A stretch of DNA of 64,000 nucleotides from Marinobacter sp. es.048 (GTDB lineage: Bacteria > Pseudomonadota > Gammaproteobacteria > Pseudomonadales > Oleiphilaceae), in contig NZ_FYFA01000002.1 of assembly GCF_900188435.1 (NCBI RefSeq), positions 1,178,001 to 1,242,000 on the forward strand, in the 5' to 3' direction. The notes beneath the pieces were generated by a model, which was not told the origin of the DNA, searched no databases, and saw nothing but the letters and a program-made list of their open reading frames with translations. The position numbers were made by a program, and so were the translations under genes. Of this stretch, positions 49,172 to 59,286 are shown piece after piece. Within the stretch, counting starts at the first letter, position 1. Each line of letters opens with the position of its first letter.

Positions 49172-50314
49172 TCAGGCGCCAATCATTCGCCGATGAGTGT
49201 GAATAGACATCAAGACGCCAAACGCCGCCATGAGTGTTACGCCCGAAGTTCCACCATAACTGATCAGAGGCAAAGGCACACCAACGACGGGTAACAGTCC
49301 GCTGACCATCCCGACATTCACAAAGATGTAGATGAAGAAAGTCATGGTGAGGGCGCCGGCCAGAAGACGGCTGAAGGAATCCTGAGCCGTGGCCGCAATG
49401 TACAGGCAACGGAGGATTATCAGGAAATACACCGTCATGAGGATCAGCATTCCGACAAACCCAAATTCCTCCGCCAGTACCGCAACGATAAAGTCGGTAT
49501 GGCTCTCCGGAAGAAACTCGAGGTGTGACTGGGTCCCTTGCAGCCAACCTTTGCCATCCACTCCCCCGGAACCGATGGCCGTCTTGGACTGGATGATGTT
49601 CCAGCCGGCCCCCAGAGGATCACTTTGTGGATCCAGGAGTGTCAGCACCCGCTGTTTCTGGTACTCCCTCATGACGAAGAACCACATTAACGGAGCCGAC
49701 ACGGACACCATGGCCACGAACGCGGTGATCAGTTTCCAGCTAATGCCGGCGAAAAACACCACGAAGATACCCGCCATGCCCACCAGCAAGGAGGTCCCCA
49801 GGTCTGGCTGCTGCATGATCATGATCATGGGCACCAGGACAATGGCCAGCCCGACAGCCACATGCCGAAACCTGGGCGGAAGGAAATGCCGGGACAGGTA
49901 CCACGCTGCCATCATGGGTACCACCAGTTTCATCAATTCCGACGGCTGGAATCGTGGCAATCCAGGTATCGCCAGCCAACGCTGGGCGCCCTTGGCACCG
50001 ACGCCCACCAGAATGACTGCAATCAATGCAACAATGCCGGCTGCGTAAAGCCACGGCGCCCAACGCCGGAACACCGAGGGATCAAGTTGGGCAAACACCA
50101 GCATCACGACAAACGCCACGCCCAGCCTGATGCCCTGCGCCTTGACGACCTCGAGGTTGCGGTCGGCGCCGCTGTATAGCACGAACAGCCCTCCGGAAAC
50201 CAGCAGGAGCAACAGCAGTAACAGGATTGGGTCCAGATGCAGCGCGGTCCAGATGCTCCGGTGCCGGCCAAGAGGGTTGCTTGCGGTTGAATCCAGTAAC
50301 GCCTTGAACGCCAT
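49172..50314 (-). CDS. rodA: rod shape-determining peptidoglycan polymerase RodA
   Basis: 380 aa SEDS protein with about ten helices. AAWYLSRHFLPPR, the loop GWNIIQSKTAIGSGG and the late GVPLPLISYGGTSG are SEDS hallmarks. It polymerises glycan strands with PBP2 during elongation. Its ATG shares a base with the mrdA stop (TGATG), so translation is coupled. 123 bp separate it from rlpA; mltB, found at that place in pseudomonads, is absent. Confidence 0.96.
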   Translation of the reverse strand: MAFKALLDSTASNPLGRHRSIWTALHLDPILLLLLLLLVSGGLFVLYSGADRNLEVVKAQGIRLGVAFVVMLVFAQLDPSVFRRWAPWLYAAGIVALIAVILVGVGAKGAQRWLAIPGLPRFQPSELMKLVVPMMAAWYLSRHFLPPRFRHVAVGLAIVLVPMIMIMQQPDLGTSLLVGMAGIFVVFFAGISWKLITAFVAMVSVSAPLMWFFVMREYQKQRVLTLLDPQSDPLGAGWNIIQSKTAIGSGGVDGKGWLQGTQSHLEFLPESHTDFIVAVLAEEFGFVGMLILMTVYFLIILRCLYIAATAQDSFSRLLAGALTMTFFIYIFVNVGMVSGLLPVVGVPLPLISYGGTSGVTLMAAFGVLMSIHTHRRMIGA

Positions 50315-52203
50315 CAGTCCGCCACCTCGCCGACACCGCTGACCAATGCGCTATCCCCCTGCCCATAATCCAGTAACCAGGAGTCAAACAGCGCCCGCGC
50401 AACCGGTGCCGCGGTGCCACTGCCACTGCCGCCGTTTTCGACAATCACGGCGACGGCAATTTTCGGGTTATCCACCGGCGCAAAACCTACAAAAAGCGCA
50501 TGATCCCGGAGCCGCTCGCGGATTTCTTCCTCATCGTATTCTTCATCCTCTGCCAGACTGAAGACCTGGGCAGTTCCTGTCTTGCCTGCCATCTTATAGG
50601 GAGCACCGCGGCCAGCACCCCGGGCAGTGCCCTTCGTTCCATGCATGACTTCAACCATGGTTTCCACCACATACTCCCAGTCATCCGGGTTCTTCAACTT
50701 GAGCGGCTCGTGGGTTTCGGCGGGCAGGAACTCCTCGACCGGGCGATCCCCCTTGATATCTTTCAGTAACCTCGGCTCGACCCACTCGCCCCGATTGGCG
50801 ATGAGAGCGGTCGCCGTCGCCAGTTGCAACGGTGTCGCCAGCATGAATCCCTGACCTATACCCAGGTTCACGGAATCTCCCGGATACCAGGGTTCATTGC
50901 GCACTGCCCTTTTCCAGTCTCTCGAAGGAAGCAAGCCACTCAGAGCCCCAGAGACATCAAGCGTCGCGTCTTCCCCGAAACCAAAATGAGACAGGTAGCT
51001 GTGCATGGTATCCACGCCCATCTCGACCGCAGCCTCGTAGAAGTAGACATCACAGGATTCGGCCACAGCGTCTTTGAGATCGACCCAGCCGTGCCCCGTC
51101 CGCTTCCAGTCGCGCCAGACCCGGCCGCCCTGATTCAGCCGAAAATGCCCCGGATCCCAGATGGTGTAATCCCGGGTAGTCGCGCCACTGTCGAGGGCGG
51201 CGACCGCAAGCATGGGCTTGAGCGTTGAGCCCGGAGGGTATTGACCGCGTAAGGCTCGATTGAACAGGGGTTTGTCTTTGCTCTCACTCAGTTCCCGGTA
51301 GTCGTTGACGCTGATACCGGTAACGAATTTGTTGGCATCAAAACCCGGCACACTGGCCAACGCAAGAATGCCACCGGTATCAGGTTCAATAGCAATGATG
51401 GCACCGCGACGACCATCCAGAAGCTCGTGAGCTCGCTGCTGTAACCTTAAATCCATGTGCAGCTGGAGATCTTCTCCGGGCACCGGATTCTCCCGCTCCA
51501 GCACCCTGAGAGTCCGGCCCCGTGCGTTGGTTTCAACATGCTGATAGCCGACTTCACCGTGGAGGATTTCCTCATAGAAGCGTTCGATGCCGGACTTGCC
51601 AATGTAGTTGGTACCGGCATAGTTAACCGGATCGATCCGCTGCAACTCGTCCCGGTTGATACGACCAACAAAGCCCAGGGCATGGGCCGTCAGTTCACTG
51701 TGAGGGTAGAAACGAACCAGCTCGGCCCTGACCTCCACCCCGGGGAGCTCGTGGCGATGCACCGCCAGGCGGGCCATCTCCTGTTCATTCAGGTCGTAGC
51801 TCAGGGGAATTTCCTGAAATGGACGACGGGGTTCCTGAAGCCGGCGCTGGAACCGTTCCCGGTCTTCTTCGGAGATCTCGAGGATACTGTCAAGCTGAGT
51901 GAGGGTATCGTCCATACCCTGAACCCGTTCGGGCACAAGCGTCACACTGAAAACAGGCCGGTTCTCCGCCAGCAGGGTGTCATTGCGGTCGTAAACCAGC
52001 CCTCGGGGAGGCGGCACCGACTGGACCTGCACGCGATTCTTGTCTGAGAGGGTGGTATATATCTCATGCTCGACGACTTGAAGCTGATACATGCGCGCGA
52101 TGAGGCCACCAACCGCCAGCATCACGAACACCAGCATCACCAAGGTTCGGCGCTGGAAGAGCCGGCGTTCTGCCGCCGTATCCTTGAACTCACCCCATGG
52201 CAT
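50314..52203 (-). CDS. mrdA: penicillin-binding protein 2
   Basis: 629 aa. One N-terminal helix (about 19-40), a dimerisation domain and the transpeptidase domain with STLK (PPGSTLKPM), SCD (AESCDVYFYE) as second motif and KTG (KMAGKTGTAQV). It crosslinks lateral-wall peptidoglycan as partner of RodA. It is 9 bp after rlmH. Start ATG 52203. Confidence 0.97.
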   Translation of the reverse strand: MPWGEFKDTAAERRLFQRRTLVMLVFVMLAVGGLIARMYQLQVVEHEIYTTLSDKNRVQVQSVPPPRGLVYDRNDTLLAENRPVFSVTLVPERVQGMDDTLTQLDSILEISEEDRERFQRRLQEPRRPFQEIPLSYDLNEQEMARLAVHRHELPGVEVRAELVRFYPHSELTAHALGFVGRINRDELQRIDPVNYAGTNYIGKSGIERFYEEILHGEVGYQHVETNARGRTLRVLERENPVPGEDLQLHMDLRLQQRAHELLDGRRGAIIAIEPDTGGILALASVPGFDANKFVTGISVNDYRELSESKDKPLFNRALRGQYPPGSTLKPMLAVAALDSGATTRDYTIWDPGHFRLNQGGRVWRDWKRTGHGWVDLKDAVAESCDVYFYEAAVEMGVDTMHSYLSHFGFGEDATLDVSGALSGLLPSRDWKRAVRNEPWYPGDSVNLGIGQGFMLATPLQLATATALIANRGEWVEPRLLKDIKGDRPVEEFLPAETHEPLKLKNPDDWEYVVETMVEVMHGTKGTARGAGRGAPYKMAGKTGTAQVFSLAEDEEYDEEEIRERLRDHALFVGFAPVDNPKIAVAVIVENGGSGSGTAAPVARALFDSWLLDYGQGDSALVSGVGEVAD

Positions 52204-52212
52204 GATTAACCT

Positions 52213-52683
52213 CTAGGCCCGGTGGTACGGGTGATTGCGGGTGATCGACCAGGCCCGGTACAGCTGTTCTGCCAGAACAATACGCACCAGGGGGTGAGGC
52301 AAAGTGAGCGGCGACAGCGACCATTGCTGATCGGCCCGCTTCCGGCAATCGTCGGCCAGGCCATCGGGGCCGCCCACCAAAAAGCTGACATCGCGGCCAT
52401 CCTGTTGCCAGTTTTCCAATTGCGCTGCGAGTTTTTCGGTCGACCAGGGTCGACCTCCGACCTCCAGCGCAATCACCCGATCTTTCGGACTGGTGGCCGC
52501 CAGGATAGCGTCACTTTCTCGCTGCATCAGTCTGGGAATGTCGGGATTCTTGCCCCGGTGGGCAACAGGAATTTCAACCAGATCCACGGGTAGCTCCGGC
52601 GGCATGCGGCGGGCGTAATCTCCAAATCCGGTACTGACCCAGTCGGGCATTTTCTGCCCCACACAGATCAGGCGTAACCGCAT
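52213..52683 (-). CDS. rlmH: 23S rRNA (pseudouridine-1915-N3)-methyltransferase
   Basis: 156 aa, standard length. [13 protein letters not shown] at the start, [13 protein letters not shown] as the knot and [19 protein letters not shown] near the end are family signatures. It is 2 bp after rsfS, and both act on the large subunit. Confidence 0.97.
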   Translation of the reverse strand: MRLRLICVGQKMPDWVSTGFGDYARRMPPELPVDLVEIPVAHRGKNPDIPRLMQRESDAILAATSPKDRVIALEVGGRPWSTEKLAAQLENWQQDGRDVSFLVGGPDGLADDCRKRADQQWSLSPLTLPHPLVRIVLAEQLYRAWSITRNHPYHRA

Positions 52684-52685
52684 GA

Positions 52686-53036
52686 TTATTCGCTGCCCGC
52701 AACACCAAGATCCGGAGCATCGCGCCAGAAGCGCTCCAGATCGTAAAACTCCCGCGTGGCAGGCATCATCACGTGAACAACCACATCGCCCAGGTCCACA
52801 AGAATCCAGTCGCTGACGCCAGCGCCTTCAACATTGCTCGCACGAACACCCTGCTCCTTGGCTTCGACAACAACAGAGTCGGCGAGGGATTTTACATGTC
52901 GGTTGGACGTTCCGGATGCCAGAACCATGAAGTCGGTGACACTGGTGCGGTCACGGACATCAATCACGCTGATGTCCTGTGCTTTAACATCTTCAAGCGC
53001 ATTAATTACCAGATCTTTCAGTTGCTCTGCCTGCAT
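52686..53036 (-). CDS. rsfS: ribosome silencing factor RsfS
   Basis: 116 aa from the ATG at 53036 ([14 protein letters not shown]); 33 upstream codons are rejected since family members start here. [20 protein letters not shown] and [18 protein letters not shown] are diagnostic. It binds L14 and blocks subunit joining during starvation. It lies between nadD and rlmH, the usual order. Confidence 0.96.
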   Translation of the reverse strand: MQAEQLKDLVINALEDVKAQDISVIDVRDRTSVTDFMVLASGTSNRHVKSLADSVVVEAKEQGVRASNVEGAGVSDWILVDLGDVVVHVMMPATREFYDLERFWRDAPDLGVAGSE

Positions 53037-53106
53037 AATCACCCTGTTGGACGGGCGTTTGCCGGTATGGCCGCCCGAAATGTCATATTCAGACGCGATT
53101 GTAGCA

Positions 53107-53763
53107 CTAAAAGTTCCCGTCTGGGCATGCACCATAGAGCCCCTGGCGACGAATTTCTGTCCAGACCTGGTCGGGTATCAGGTAACGCGGTGAACGGCCG
53201 TCACCAATACGCTCACGTATGCCGGTGGCGGATATATCAAGAAGCGGCGGATCCAGCTCGAGAAAGTGGCCACAGGGGCTGTCGTGCAGGGCCTCAGGAC
53301 CTCCCACGCCTTGCTCCGCCAGCAGCCGGGCCGGTTCGCCAGAAGGGGCCAGCGCCGGACCTGGCCTGCGAACAACCACCACATGGGCCAGCTCCGGGAT
53401 CTGCTGCCACTCCCGCCAGCGGTCGAACCCCGCGAATGCGTCTGTGCCAACCACCATGACCAGGGGCTCGTCCGGACCAAGCTCCGCCCGGAGTTGACGA
53501 AGGGTGTCGGCCGTATAGGAGGCCCCCTCTCGTGCCAGTTCCCGGTCGTCAATCCGTAACTGGGACTCATTGGCCACAGCCAGTCTCAGTAGCTCCAGGC
53601 GCTGGCCAGAAGACGCCCCGGTCTGCCCCCGGTGCGGCGGAATATGACAGGGCACCAGGCTGACGTACTCCACCCCGAGACAGTCACTGATTTCAAGGGC
53701 CAGCCTGAGGTGGCCATGGTGCACCGGATCAAAGGTCCCGCCATAAATCACATGCATGGGCAT
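53107..53763 (-). CDS. nadD: nicotinate-nucleotide adenylyltransferase
   Basis: 218 aa. The T/HxGH nucleotidyltransferase motif is in [14 protein letters not shown], and the C-terminal [10 protein letters not shown] (SSTxxR-like) motif is present. It adenylates nicotinate mononucleotide in NAD synthesis. The ATG overlaps the proA stop by one base (TGATG), implying coupling. Confidence 0.96.
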   Translation of the reverse strand: MPMHVIYGGTFDPVHHGHLRLALEISDCLGVEYVSLVPCHIPPHRGQTGASSGQRLELLRLAVANESQLRIDDRELAREGASYTADTLRQLRAELGPDEPLVMVVGTDAFAGFDRWREWQQIPELAHVVVVRRPGPALAPSGEPARLLAEQGVGGPEALHDSPCGHFLELDPPLLDISATGIRERIGDGRSPRYLIPDQVWTEIRRQGLYGACPDGNF

Positions 53764-55019
53764 CAGGTCCGGATATGTCCGTCACCGAACACTACGTACT
53801 TCTGGGATGTGAGCCCCTCGAGCCCCACTGGCCCCCGCGCATGGATCTTGTCGGTGGAGATCCCGATTTCAGCTCCCAGACCATACTCGAACCCATCGGC
53901 AAAGCGCGTTGAGGCATTGACCATTACGGAACTGGAATCCACTTCAGTAATGAACCGACGTGCCCGGGTGTAGTTCTCGGTGATGATGCTGTCGGTATGC
54001 TGGGAGCTGTACCGGTTAATGTGGTCAATAGCGCCATCCAATCCGTCAACCACACGAACCGCCAGCACCGGGGCCAGGTATTCGGCCTCCCAGTCTGCCT
54101 CAGTGGCTTCGCTCACACCCTCGACAATAGCCCGGGTCTGCTCGCAGCCACGCAATTCCACGCCTTTCTCAACAAAAGCCTGAGCCAACAGCGGCAGGAT
54201 ATCCTCGGCGATCTCGGCGTCGACCAGCAGGGTTTCCATGGTGTTACAGGTGCCGTACCGGTGGGTTTTGGCATTGATCGCCACGTTCAGCGCCTTTTCC
54301 GGGTCGGCATGGCTGTCGATGTAGACATGGCATACGCCATCGAGGTGCTTGATAACCGGTACCCGGGCATCACGACTGATACGCTCGATCAATCCCTTGC
54401 CACCCCTGGGCACGATCACATCGACGTAGTCCGGCATGGTGATCAGCTCACCCACCGCGGCGCGGTCCGTTGTCTTGATCACCTGCACCGCATTCTCGGG
54501 CAACCCTGCGTTCGCAAGCCCCTCGGAAAGACAGCGGGCAATGGCCTGGTTGGAATGAATGGACTCGGAACCGCCCCGGAGAATGGTGGCATTACCCGAC
54601 TTGAGGCACAGACTGGCAGCTTCTACGGTCACGTTAGGGCGGGACTCGTAGATGATACCGATGACACCCAGCGGAACGCGCATCTTGCCCACCTGAATGC
54701 CGGAGGGGCGGTAGGCCATGTCGGTGATTGCACCGATGGGGTCCGGCAAGGACGCCACCTGGCGCAGGCCCTCAATCATGGTATCGATTCGCTGGGGTGT
54801 CAGCTCCAGCCGGTCAAGCATCGCCGCATCCAGGCCATTTTCACGGCCCCGCTGCAGATCCTTGCCATTGGCGAGGGCCAGCTCTTCCCGGGCTGCATCC
54901 AGGGTCTCTGCCGTCGCCAGGAGCGCCTGATTACGCACGGCGGTGGTCGAACAAGCCACTCCAGTTGCCGCTGCACGGGCCTGTTGCCCGACCTCAGCCA
55001 TGTACGCTGCAATATCCAT
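53763..55019 (-). CDS. proA: gamma-glutamyl phosphate reductase
   Basis: 418 aa aldehyde-dehydrogenase-fold enzyme. The catalytic cysteine is in [14 protein letters not shown], and [19 protein letters not shown] is characteristic. It reduces gamma-glutamyl phosphate to the semialdehyde in proline synthesis. It heads the operon running to lipB. Confidence 0.97.
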   Translation of the reverse strand: MDIAAYMAEVGQQARAAATGVACSTTAVRNQALLATAETLDAAREELALANGKDLQRGRENGLDAAMLDRLELTPQRIDTMIEGLRQVASLPDPIGAITDMAYRPSGIQVGKMRVPLGVIGIIYESRPNVTVEAASLCLKSGNATILRGGSESIHSNQAIARCLSEGLANAGLPENAVQVIKTTDRAAVGELITMPDYVDVIVPRGGKGLIERISRDARVPVIKHLDGVCHVYIDSHADPEKALNVAINAKTHRYGTCNTMETLLVDAEIAEDILPLLAQAFVEKGVELRGCEQTRAIVEGVSEATEADWEAEYLAPVLAVRVVDGLDGAIDHINRYSSQHTDSIITENYTRARRFITEVDSSSVMVNASTRFADGFEYGLGAEIGISTDKIHARGPVGLEGLTSQKYVVFGDGHIRT

Positions 55020-55104
55020 TCAAATACCTTTCTGTTTTCAAGCGGAATCAGGAATAAGGGCTTAACTTTACCTTTCCCGTTTCAAGTACGCATCCCAAAC
55101 AGAT

Positions 55105-55110
55105 ATTATA
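55105..55110 (-). promoter_or_regulatory. candidate -10 box of proA operon
   Basis: On the minus strand TATAAT is perfect and lies about 85 bp before the proA start, preceded by CGG as at ychF. No clear -35 is visible. On the plus strand the same AT-rich site reads TATTAT (55104-55109), so it might also serve the divergent operon. Confidence 0.4.
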
Positions 55111-55192
55111 CCGCTGCGATATGCCATACTCGGAACTGTTAAGGTTCCCCGGGGACGGTTTTTTAGGGGAATTCAGGAAAAGGAAGGACACA

Positions 55193-56209
55193 ATGGCCCA
55201 GATGGCCGAAAAATTCCTGTTAAGCAAGTTGTCGCGGGCAGGCTTCGTGGTCCTGATCGCTATTGCCACCCTCTGTGCCGTACTGGGAGAACCCATGGTT
55301 GCCGCAGCTGCGGCTGCCGCTGCTGGCATTGTCATCGCCGGAAAGACTTTCCACCCCAACCGGATCAACCAGCCTTGGCCCCGAGTCCAGCAGACTTTCT
55401 TTGTAGTGCTTTTGCTGATTCTGCTGGGCAGCTTCTGGACCGGCCCCTGGATCCTGAGCCACTGGCTGTACGCCCTTCCTCTGGTCGCTTTCGCATTGGT
55501 CCCTCCTGCGGCAGCAGCACTGGCCACCCTGCTCATCACCGTTCTGGCGATGATCGCAACACAATGGGCTGTCGGCCTTGCCGACCGCCACCAGATGATC
55601 AGCGCTTTTCTGCTCACCCTGCTGCTCTCGGCTCTGCTGATATTTCTCCGTACCTACAAGGCTCGGCAACTGGCCCCGTTACGCAGGACCGATGAACTGA
55701 CCCAGGCGGCAAGCCGGGAATATCTTTCCGCCGACCTGCACAAGGAAATCCAGCGCAGCGAACGGGAAGGTACGGATATGTCCATTATTATGATCGGGCT
55801 GGACACCCATCTCAGCGACAATGATCCGGACGAGGATATTCGCTCGATTCTTCCCCGCATTGGTCGCTACCTGCATTCCCAGATCCGTGACTTCGACACC
55901 TACTATCGGGTTGCCGATCTGCAGTTTCTGGTGATCCTGCCGGGCATTTCCACCAGCGATGCCATCGCCCGCGCCGAGACCATCCGCAAGGGCCTGGCAA
56001 CGCTTCTGGAATCCCACGGCATGAACCTGACCGTCAGCACCGGAATCGCCGGTCTGAACATCGGTGACGATGCCAACAGTCTGCAGCAGAGCGCGGCGAA
56101 CGCCCTGCGCCGGGCCCAGCAGCAGGGGGGCAACCGGAGCCAGGCCTACAGTTCCTGGTCACAGCCGGCGCAACCGAGCCAACCGCGAGCAGAGGGGCCG
56201 GCCGTATGA
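55193..56209 (+). CDS. membrane protein with degenerate GGDEF domain, RxxD kept
   Basis: 338 aa from ATG 55193 after AGGA; upstream codons from 55121 are rejected. Hydrophobic segments span about 16-50, 70-82, 93-130 and 136-153. The GGDEF-like domain begins RRTDELTQAASREYL, but the catalytic signature is ADLQF (241-245) and the metal-site region reads IMIGLDTHL, so cyclase activity is unlikely. RDFD (232-235) sits exactly five residues before it, the position of the RxxD inhibitory site, so c-di-GMP binding remains possible. The next gene overlaps by 4 bp (ATGA). Confidence 0.85.
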   Translation: MAQMAEKFLLSKLSRAGFVVLIAIATLCAVLGEPMVAAAAAAAAGIVIAGKTFHPNRINQPWPRVQQTFFVVLLLILLGSFWTGPWILSHWLYALPLVAFALVPPAAAALATLLITVLAMIATQWAVGLADRHQMISAFLLTLLLSALLIFLRTYKARQLAPLRRTDELTQAASREYLSADLHKEIQRSEREGTDMSIIMIGLDTHLSDNDPDEDIRSILPRIGRYLHSQIRDFDTYYRVADLQFLVILPGISTSDAIARAETIRKGLATLLESHGMNLTVSTGIAGLNIGDDANSLQQSAANALRRAQQQGGNRSQAYSSWSQPAQPSQPRAEGPAV

Positions 56210-57204
56210 CGGAGACCCGCCTGAGAACCTGGACACACGCCTTTGGCTACGGCATCGCCTGCCTGTTCATTTTCACCCTGGCGATGCAGAACCTCCGCTA
56301 TGGCTTTTATGAACTGTTCTACCTGGCCTCCGGGATGGCGGTTCTGACCCTGGCCGGTGCCGTTTACACCATTATTTGCCGTCGGCATCAACTGTCAGCG
56401 CCCGGGCATCTGGTTATCCTCTCCGGCCTGAACAGTGGCATGCTGGCAGCATTGCTGACCATGGATGCCCCCGGAATCAGCCACTGGGCGATGCCCCTGC
56501 TTGTGCTGAACCTGCTTATCCTGCCGTTGCGCCAGGGCGTCGGGCTCTCCCTTTTGCTGCTGGTGCCCATGTCGATCATCCTGTTTCTTGAACAGTCACC
56601 GGCTGAGGCAATCACCATAACCGGAGGCCTGTTCATTCTTCTGGCGGTCGCGGCCCTGTACATCTGGCAGTATGACCACATGGCCCAGTCGGCAGAGGAC
56701 CTCGCTATTACCGATCCGGTTACCGGTGCCCACAACGCCCGCTTCCTGGATGAAACCCTTCAGAAAGAGATCAGCCGGGCCATCGCCACCGGGCACTGCC
56801 TGTCTGTGATCGACCTGAGTATTGATTATGCCGATGAGGTGGCCGACCTCCACGGCAGGGACCAGGTTCAGGGCCTGTTTCGGGCTATGACCGAACACCT
56901 TTTTGGCGTGATTCGTGCCGGTGACACCCTGTACACCCTGAAAGACTCCGAGTTTTTCCTGATACTGCCGTTTACACCCGAAGAGGGCGTGAGAGTAATA
57001 GCCGAGCGGATTCGCCGCACCATCGCCGAACACCACTGGCCCGTGGTTGGCAAAGCGACCGTAAGCCTGGGCTGCACAACCCGGGGCAGCGGCGACACCC
57101 GCACCGACACACTCCGTAAACGGGCCCACCAGGCCATGGAGGAAGCTCGCAGGCGCGGGACTGATTCGGTCTGGTTCAGTCCGGGAGAAACCATCGAAAC
57201 ATGA
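56206..57204 (+). CDS. second membrane protein with degenerate GGDEF domain, RxxD kept
   Basis: 332 aa. About five or six helices (12-155), then a GGDEF-like domain starting LAITDPVTGAHNARFLDE. The catalytic signature is KDSEF (246-250) and the metal-binding Asp region is SVIDLSIDY. RAGD (237-240) keeps the RxxD inhibitory-site position. Thus it probably binds rather than makes c-di-GMP. It overlaps both neighbours by 4 bp (ATGA at 56206 and 57201), so the three proteins are made together. It is only distantly similar to the preceding protein but of the same layout, suggesting an old duplication. Confidence 0.85.
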   Translation: MTETRLRTWTHAFGYGIACLFIFTLAMQNLRYGFYELFYLASGMAVLTLAGAVYTIICRRHQLSAPGHLVILSGLNSGMLAALLTMDAPGISHWAMPLLVLNLLILPLRQGVGLSLLLLVPMSIILFLEQSPAEAITITGGLFILLAVAALYIWQYDHMAQSAEDLAITDPVTGAHNARFLDETLQKEISRAIATGHCLSVIDLSIDYADEVADLHGRDQVQGLFRAMTEHLFGVIRAGDTLYTLKDSEFFLILPFTPEEGVRVIAERIRRTIAEHHWPVVGKATVSLGCTTRGSGDTRTDTLRKRAHQAMEEARRRGTDSVWFSPGETIET

Positions 57205-58652
57205 GCAGTGCCTGGCTGAACGACCTGTCGGCATGGCTCAGCCTGCATCCCGGCTGGCTGGCAACGGCCCTGTTTACGACCGCCTTCATCGAATCTCTCG
57301 CCATCGTCGGCATTATTGTCCCGGGTGTCGCCATCCTGTTCGCCGTCGCTGTAATGGCCGGTGAGACGGGTATGCCATTGCCCGAGACACTTCTCTGGGC
57401 CGGCCTGGGCGCCATTGCGGGCGACACGGCGAGTTTTGCTCTCGGGCGGTTGCTGCAGGGTCGCCTGACAACGGCCTGGCCGCTGAGCCGTTACCCGAAA
57501 ATCATCAGTACCGGAGAGCGTTTTTTTAACCGTCACGGCGGTAAAAGCGTGATCATCGGGCGCTTCGTCGGGCCGGTACGCCCGATAATCCCCCTGATTG
57601 CCGGAGCGCTGATGATGTCCTGGCGTCGCTTTCTGACCTTCAACATTGGCTCCGCCATCGCCTGGGCACCGGTCTATATTTTCCCGGGGTTTCTCGTAGG
57701 CAGCGCCCTGGCCAGCGAAATCAGGCCTCCGGCGCACTTCTATGCAGTGATCGGCGTCAGCCTCGCCGCTCTGACCGTGGTCTATTTTGTTCTCTTGCGG
57801 TTTCAGCTGGGACTCGGGGAGGACAGCCGTTTCTACCGGTGGCTAAAGCAATGGATGGCGCAATACGAGGCAACGAACAGATTTTGGCGCCTTTACACCA
57901 ACCAGCGTCCGGCGCGGGAAGGTGAGTTTCCGCTGGCCTCATTCATGCTCGCGCTTGGCGCTTCCGCGCTATTGCTGATTTGGGGACAGCTGGCCACAGC
58001 AACGAGCCTGCTCGATGGATTCGACCAGGCCACGCTTCAATGGTTCGAACAACTCCGGCAGCCCCTGCTGGACGGCCCCTTCATTGCCATCACCCTGCTT
58101 GGTGATGCGCCAGTGCTGATGACCGCCGGTGCGCTGGCCTGCGCAGCCCTCCTGTTCCGGGGCTATTACGCCGCTGCCGTCCATATTCTGGTGGCCGTCT
58201 TCGTAACGGTAGTCCTGGTCTGGGGCCTGAAATCACTGCTCGGCATCCCCCGGCCGGACGAAGTCATGGGCCCGCCGAATTCCGGCGCCTTCCCCAGCGG
58301 TCACACGGCAGGTATTACCCTGCTGGTCACCCTGCTGGCAAGCTTTGTTGCCGGTGAAAGCCGACACCGGAAGCGCTGGCAATACTATGTCTTGCTGTCT
58401 CTTCCACTGGTGCCCGTGGCTCTTAGCAGGCTTTACCTGGGAGTTCACTGGTTCACGGACGTGATCGGGGGGTTGTTGCTTGCACTGGCTGTCACCGGTG
58501 CGGTGCGGGCCAGTTACAGCCGTTACGACAAGGTACCTCTGGCACCTGATATAACCATCATGGCTTCAGCGATTGTCTGGGCGGTCTTTGCAGGCGGGTA
58601 TATCATGCTGTCATGGGATGAGGCCGTACTGAATTTCCGGCCCGTGGGTTAG
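57201..58652 (+). CDS. DedA-PAP2 fusion membrane phosphatase
   Basis: 483 aa. The N-terminal half is DedA/VTT-like (FIESLAIVGIIVPG; GRFVGPVRPIIPLIAG at 120-135). The C-terminal half is a PAP2 phosphatase with all three motifs: K344 and R351-P352, PSGH at 365-368, and S409-R410 with H416 and D420. Such fusions are known and probably act on undecaprenyl pyrophosphate or phosphatidate-type lipids at the periplasmic face. Translation is coupled to the degenerate-GGDEF pair. Regulation of this enzyme by c-di-GMP through its partners is my inference. Confidence 0.9.
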   Translation: MSSAWLNDLSAWLSLHPGWLATALFTTAFIESLAIVGIIVPGVAILFAVAVMAGETGMPLPETLLWAGLGAIAGDTASFALGRLLQGRLTTAWPLSRYPKIISTGERFFNRHGGKSVIIGRFVGPVRPIIPLIAGALMMSWRRFLTFNIGSAIAWAPVYIFPGFLVGSALASEIRPPAHFYAVIGVSLAALTVVYFVLLRFQLGLGEDSRFYRWLKQWMAQYEATNRFWRLYTNQRPAREGEFPLASFMLALGASALLLIWGQLATATSLLDGFDQATLQWFEQLRQPLLDGPFIAITLLGDAPVLMTAGALACAALLFRGYYAAAVHILVAVFVTVVLVWGLKSLLGIPRPDEVMGPPNSGAFPSGHTAGITLLVTLLASFVAGESRHRKRWQYYVLLSLPLVPVALSRLYLGVHWFTDVIGGLLLALAVTGAVRASYSRYDKVPLAPDITIMASAIVWAVFAGGYIMLSWDEAVLNFRPVG

Positions 58653-58655
58653 AGC

Positions 58656-59234
58656 CTAGCCCTCCTCCAGCGCTTCCAGAAGGCCCTGTAGCCGGGTGAG
58701 CCGTTCGAGAGGGTCCTGTAATTCCACCAGCTTCTGCTTTTCCTGCTTGTCCAGAGGCAACAGTTCCGTGAGTCGCCAGCCAACATCCCTGGCATCGCCA
58801 TAGTCGATATCCATGTTCAGGTCCCGGATGACCGGATGACGAAACAGCGCCTTCAGAACTGAAGGCAACTCGCTGAAATGCTCCGGCACCTCACTCTCCG
58901 CCTCTTCAATCAGGCACTCGACGTCACCCACATTCAGGCCGTCTTCCTGCTGCCAGCTACGGACCACGGACACCTTGGATTCGCCCTCAACGGTAATCCC
59001 CAGTAGGCCGCTCTCAAGCTGCTGGAAATCAATAATCCGTACATAGGTACCGATATCGTAGAAGGCGGCAGTGCGACCAACCTCTCCGCCTTCCTGCAAA
59101 AGTACTACAACGAACCCGCGGTCCTCCTTGAGACAACGGGTCAGCATGTCGATGTAGCGCGGCTCGAACAGCTGCAAGGGAATCCTCCCCCTGGGCAGGA
59201 CGATGGAATTCAGGGGGAACAAAGGTACATTCAT
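58656..59234 (-). CDS. LON N-terminal (substrate-binding) domain protein
   Basis: 192 aa from ATG 59234 (MNVPLFPLNSIVLPRGRIPL); a GTG at 59249 would add five residues. FEPRYIDMLTRCLKEDRGFVVVLL is typical of the PUA-like LON domain, and there is no ATPase or protease part. Stand-alone LON-domain proteins are common; their role is unclear. It lies 3 bp from the convergent DedA-PAP2 gene. Confidence 0.9.
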   Translation of the reverse strand: MNVPLFPLNSIVLPRGRIPLQLFEPRYIDMLTRCLKEDRGFVVVLLQEGGEVGRTAAFYDIGTYVRIIDFQQLESGLLGITVEGESKVSVVRSWQQEDGLNVGDVECLIEEAESEVPEHFSELPSVLKALFRHPVIRDLNMDIDYGDARDVGWRLTELLPLDKQEKQKLVELQDPLERLTRLQGLLEALEEG

Positions 59235-59286
59235 AAGTGCAACAGTCACCAGAAAGCAGACTCCACAGTTTACACAGCCCGGACAA

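Noticed and set aside
53997..55142. 381-aa plus-strand open frame
   Set aside because: Antisense of proA, which has all catalytic motifs.
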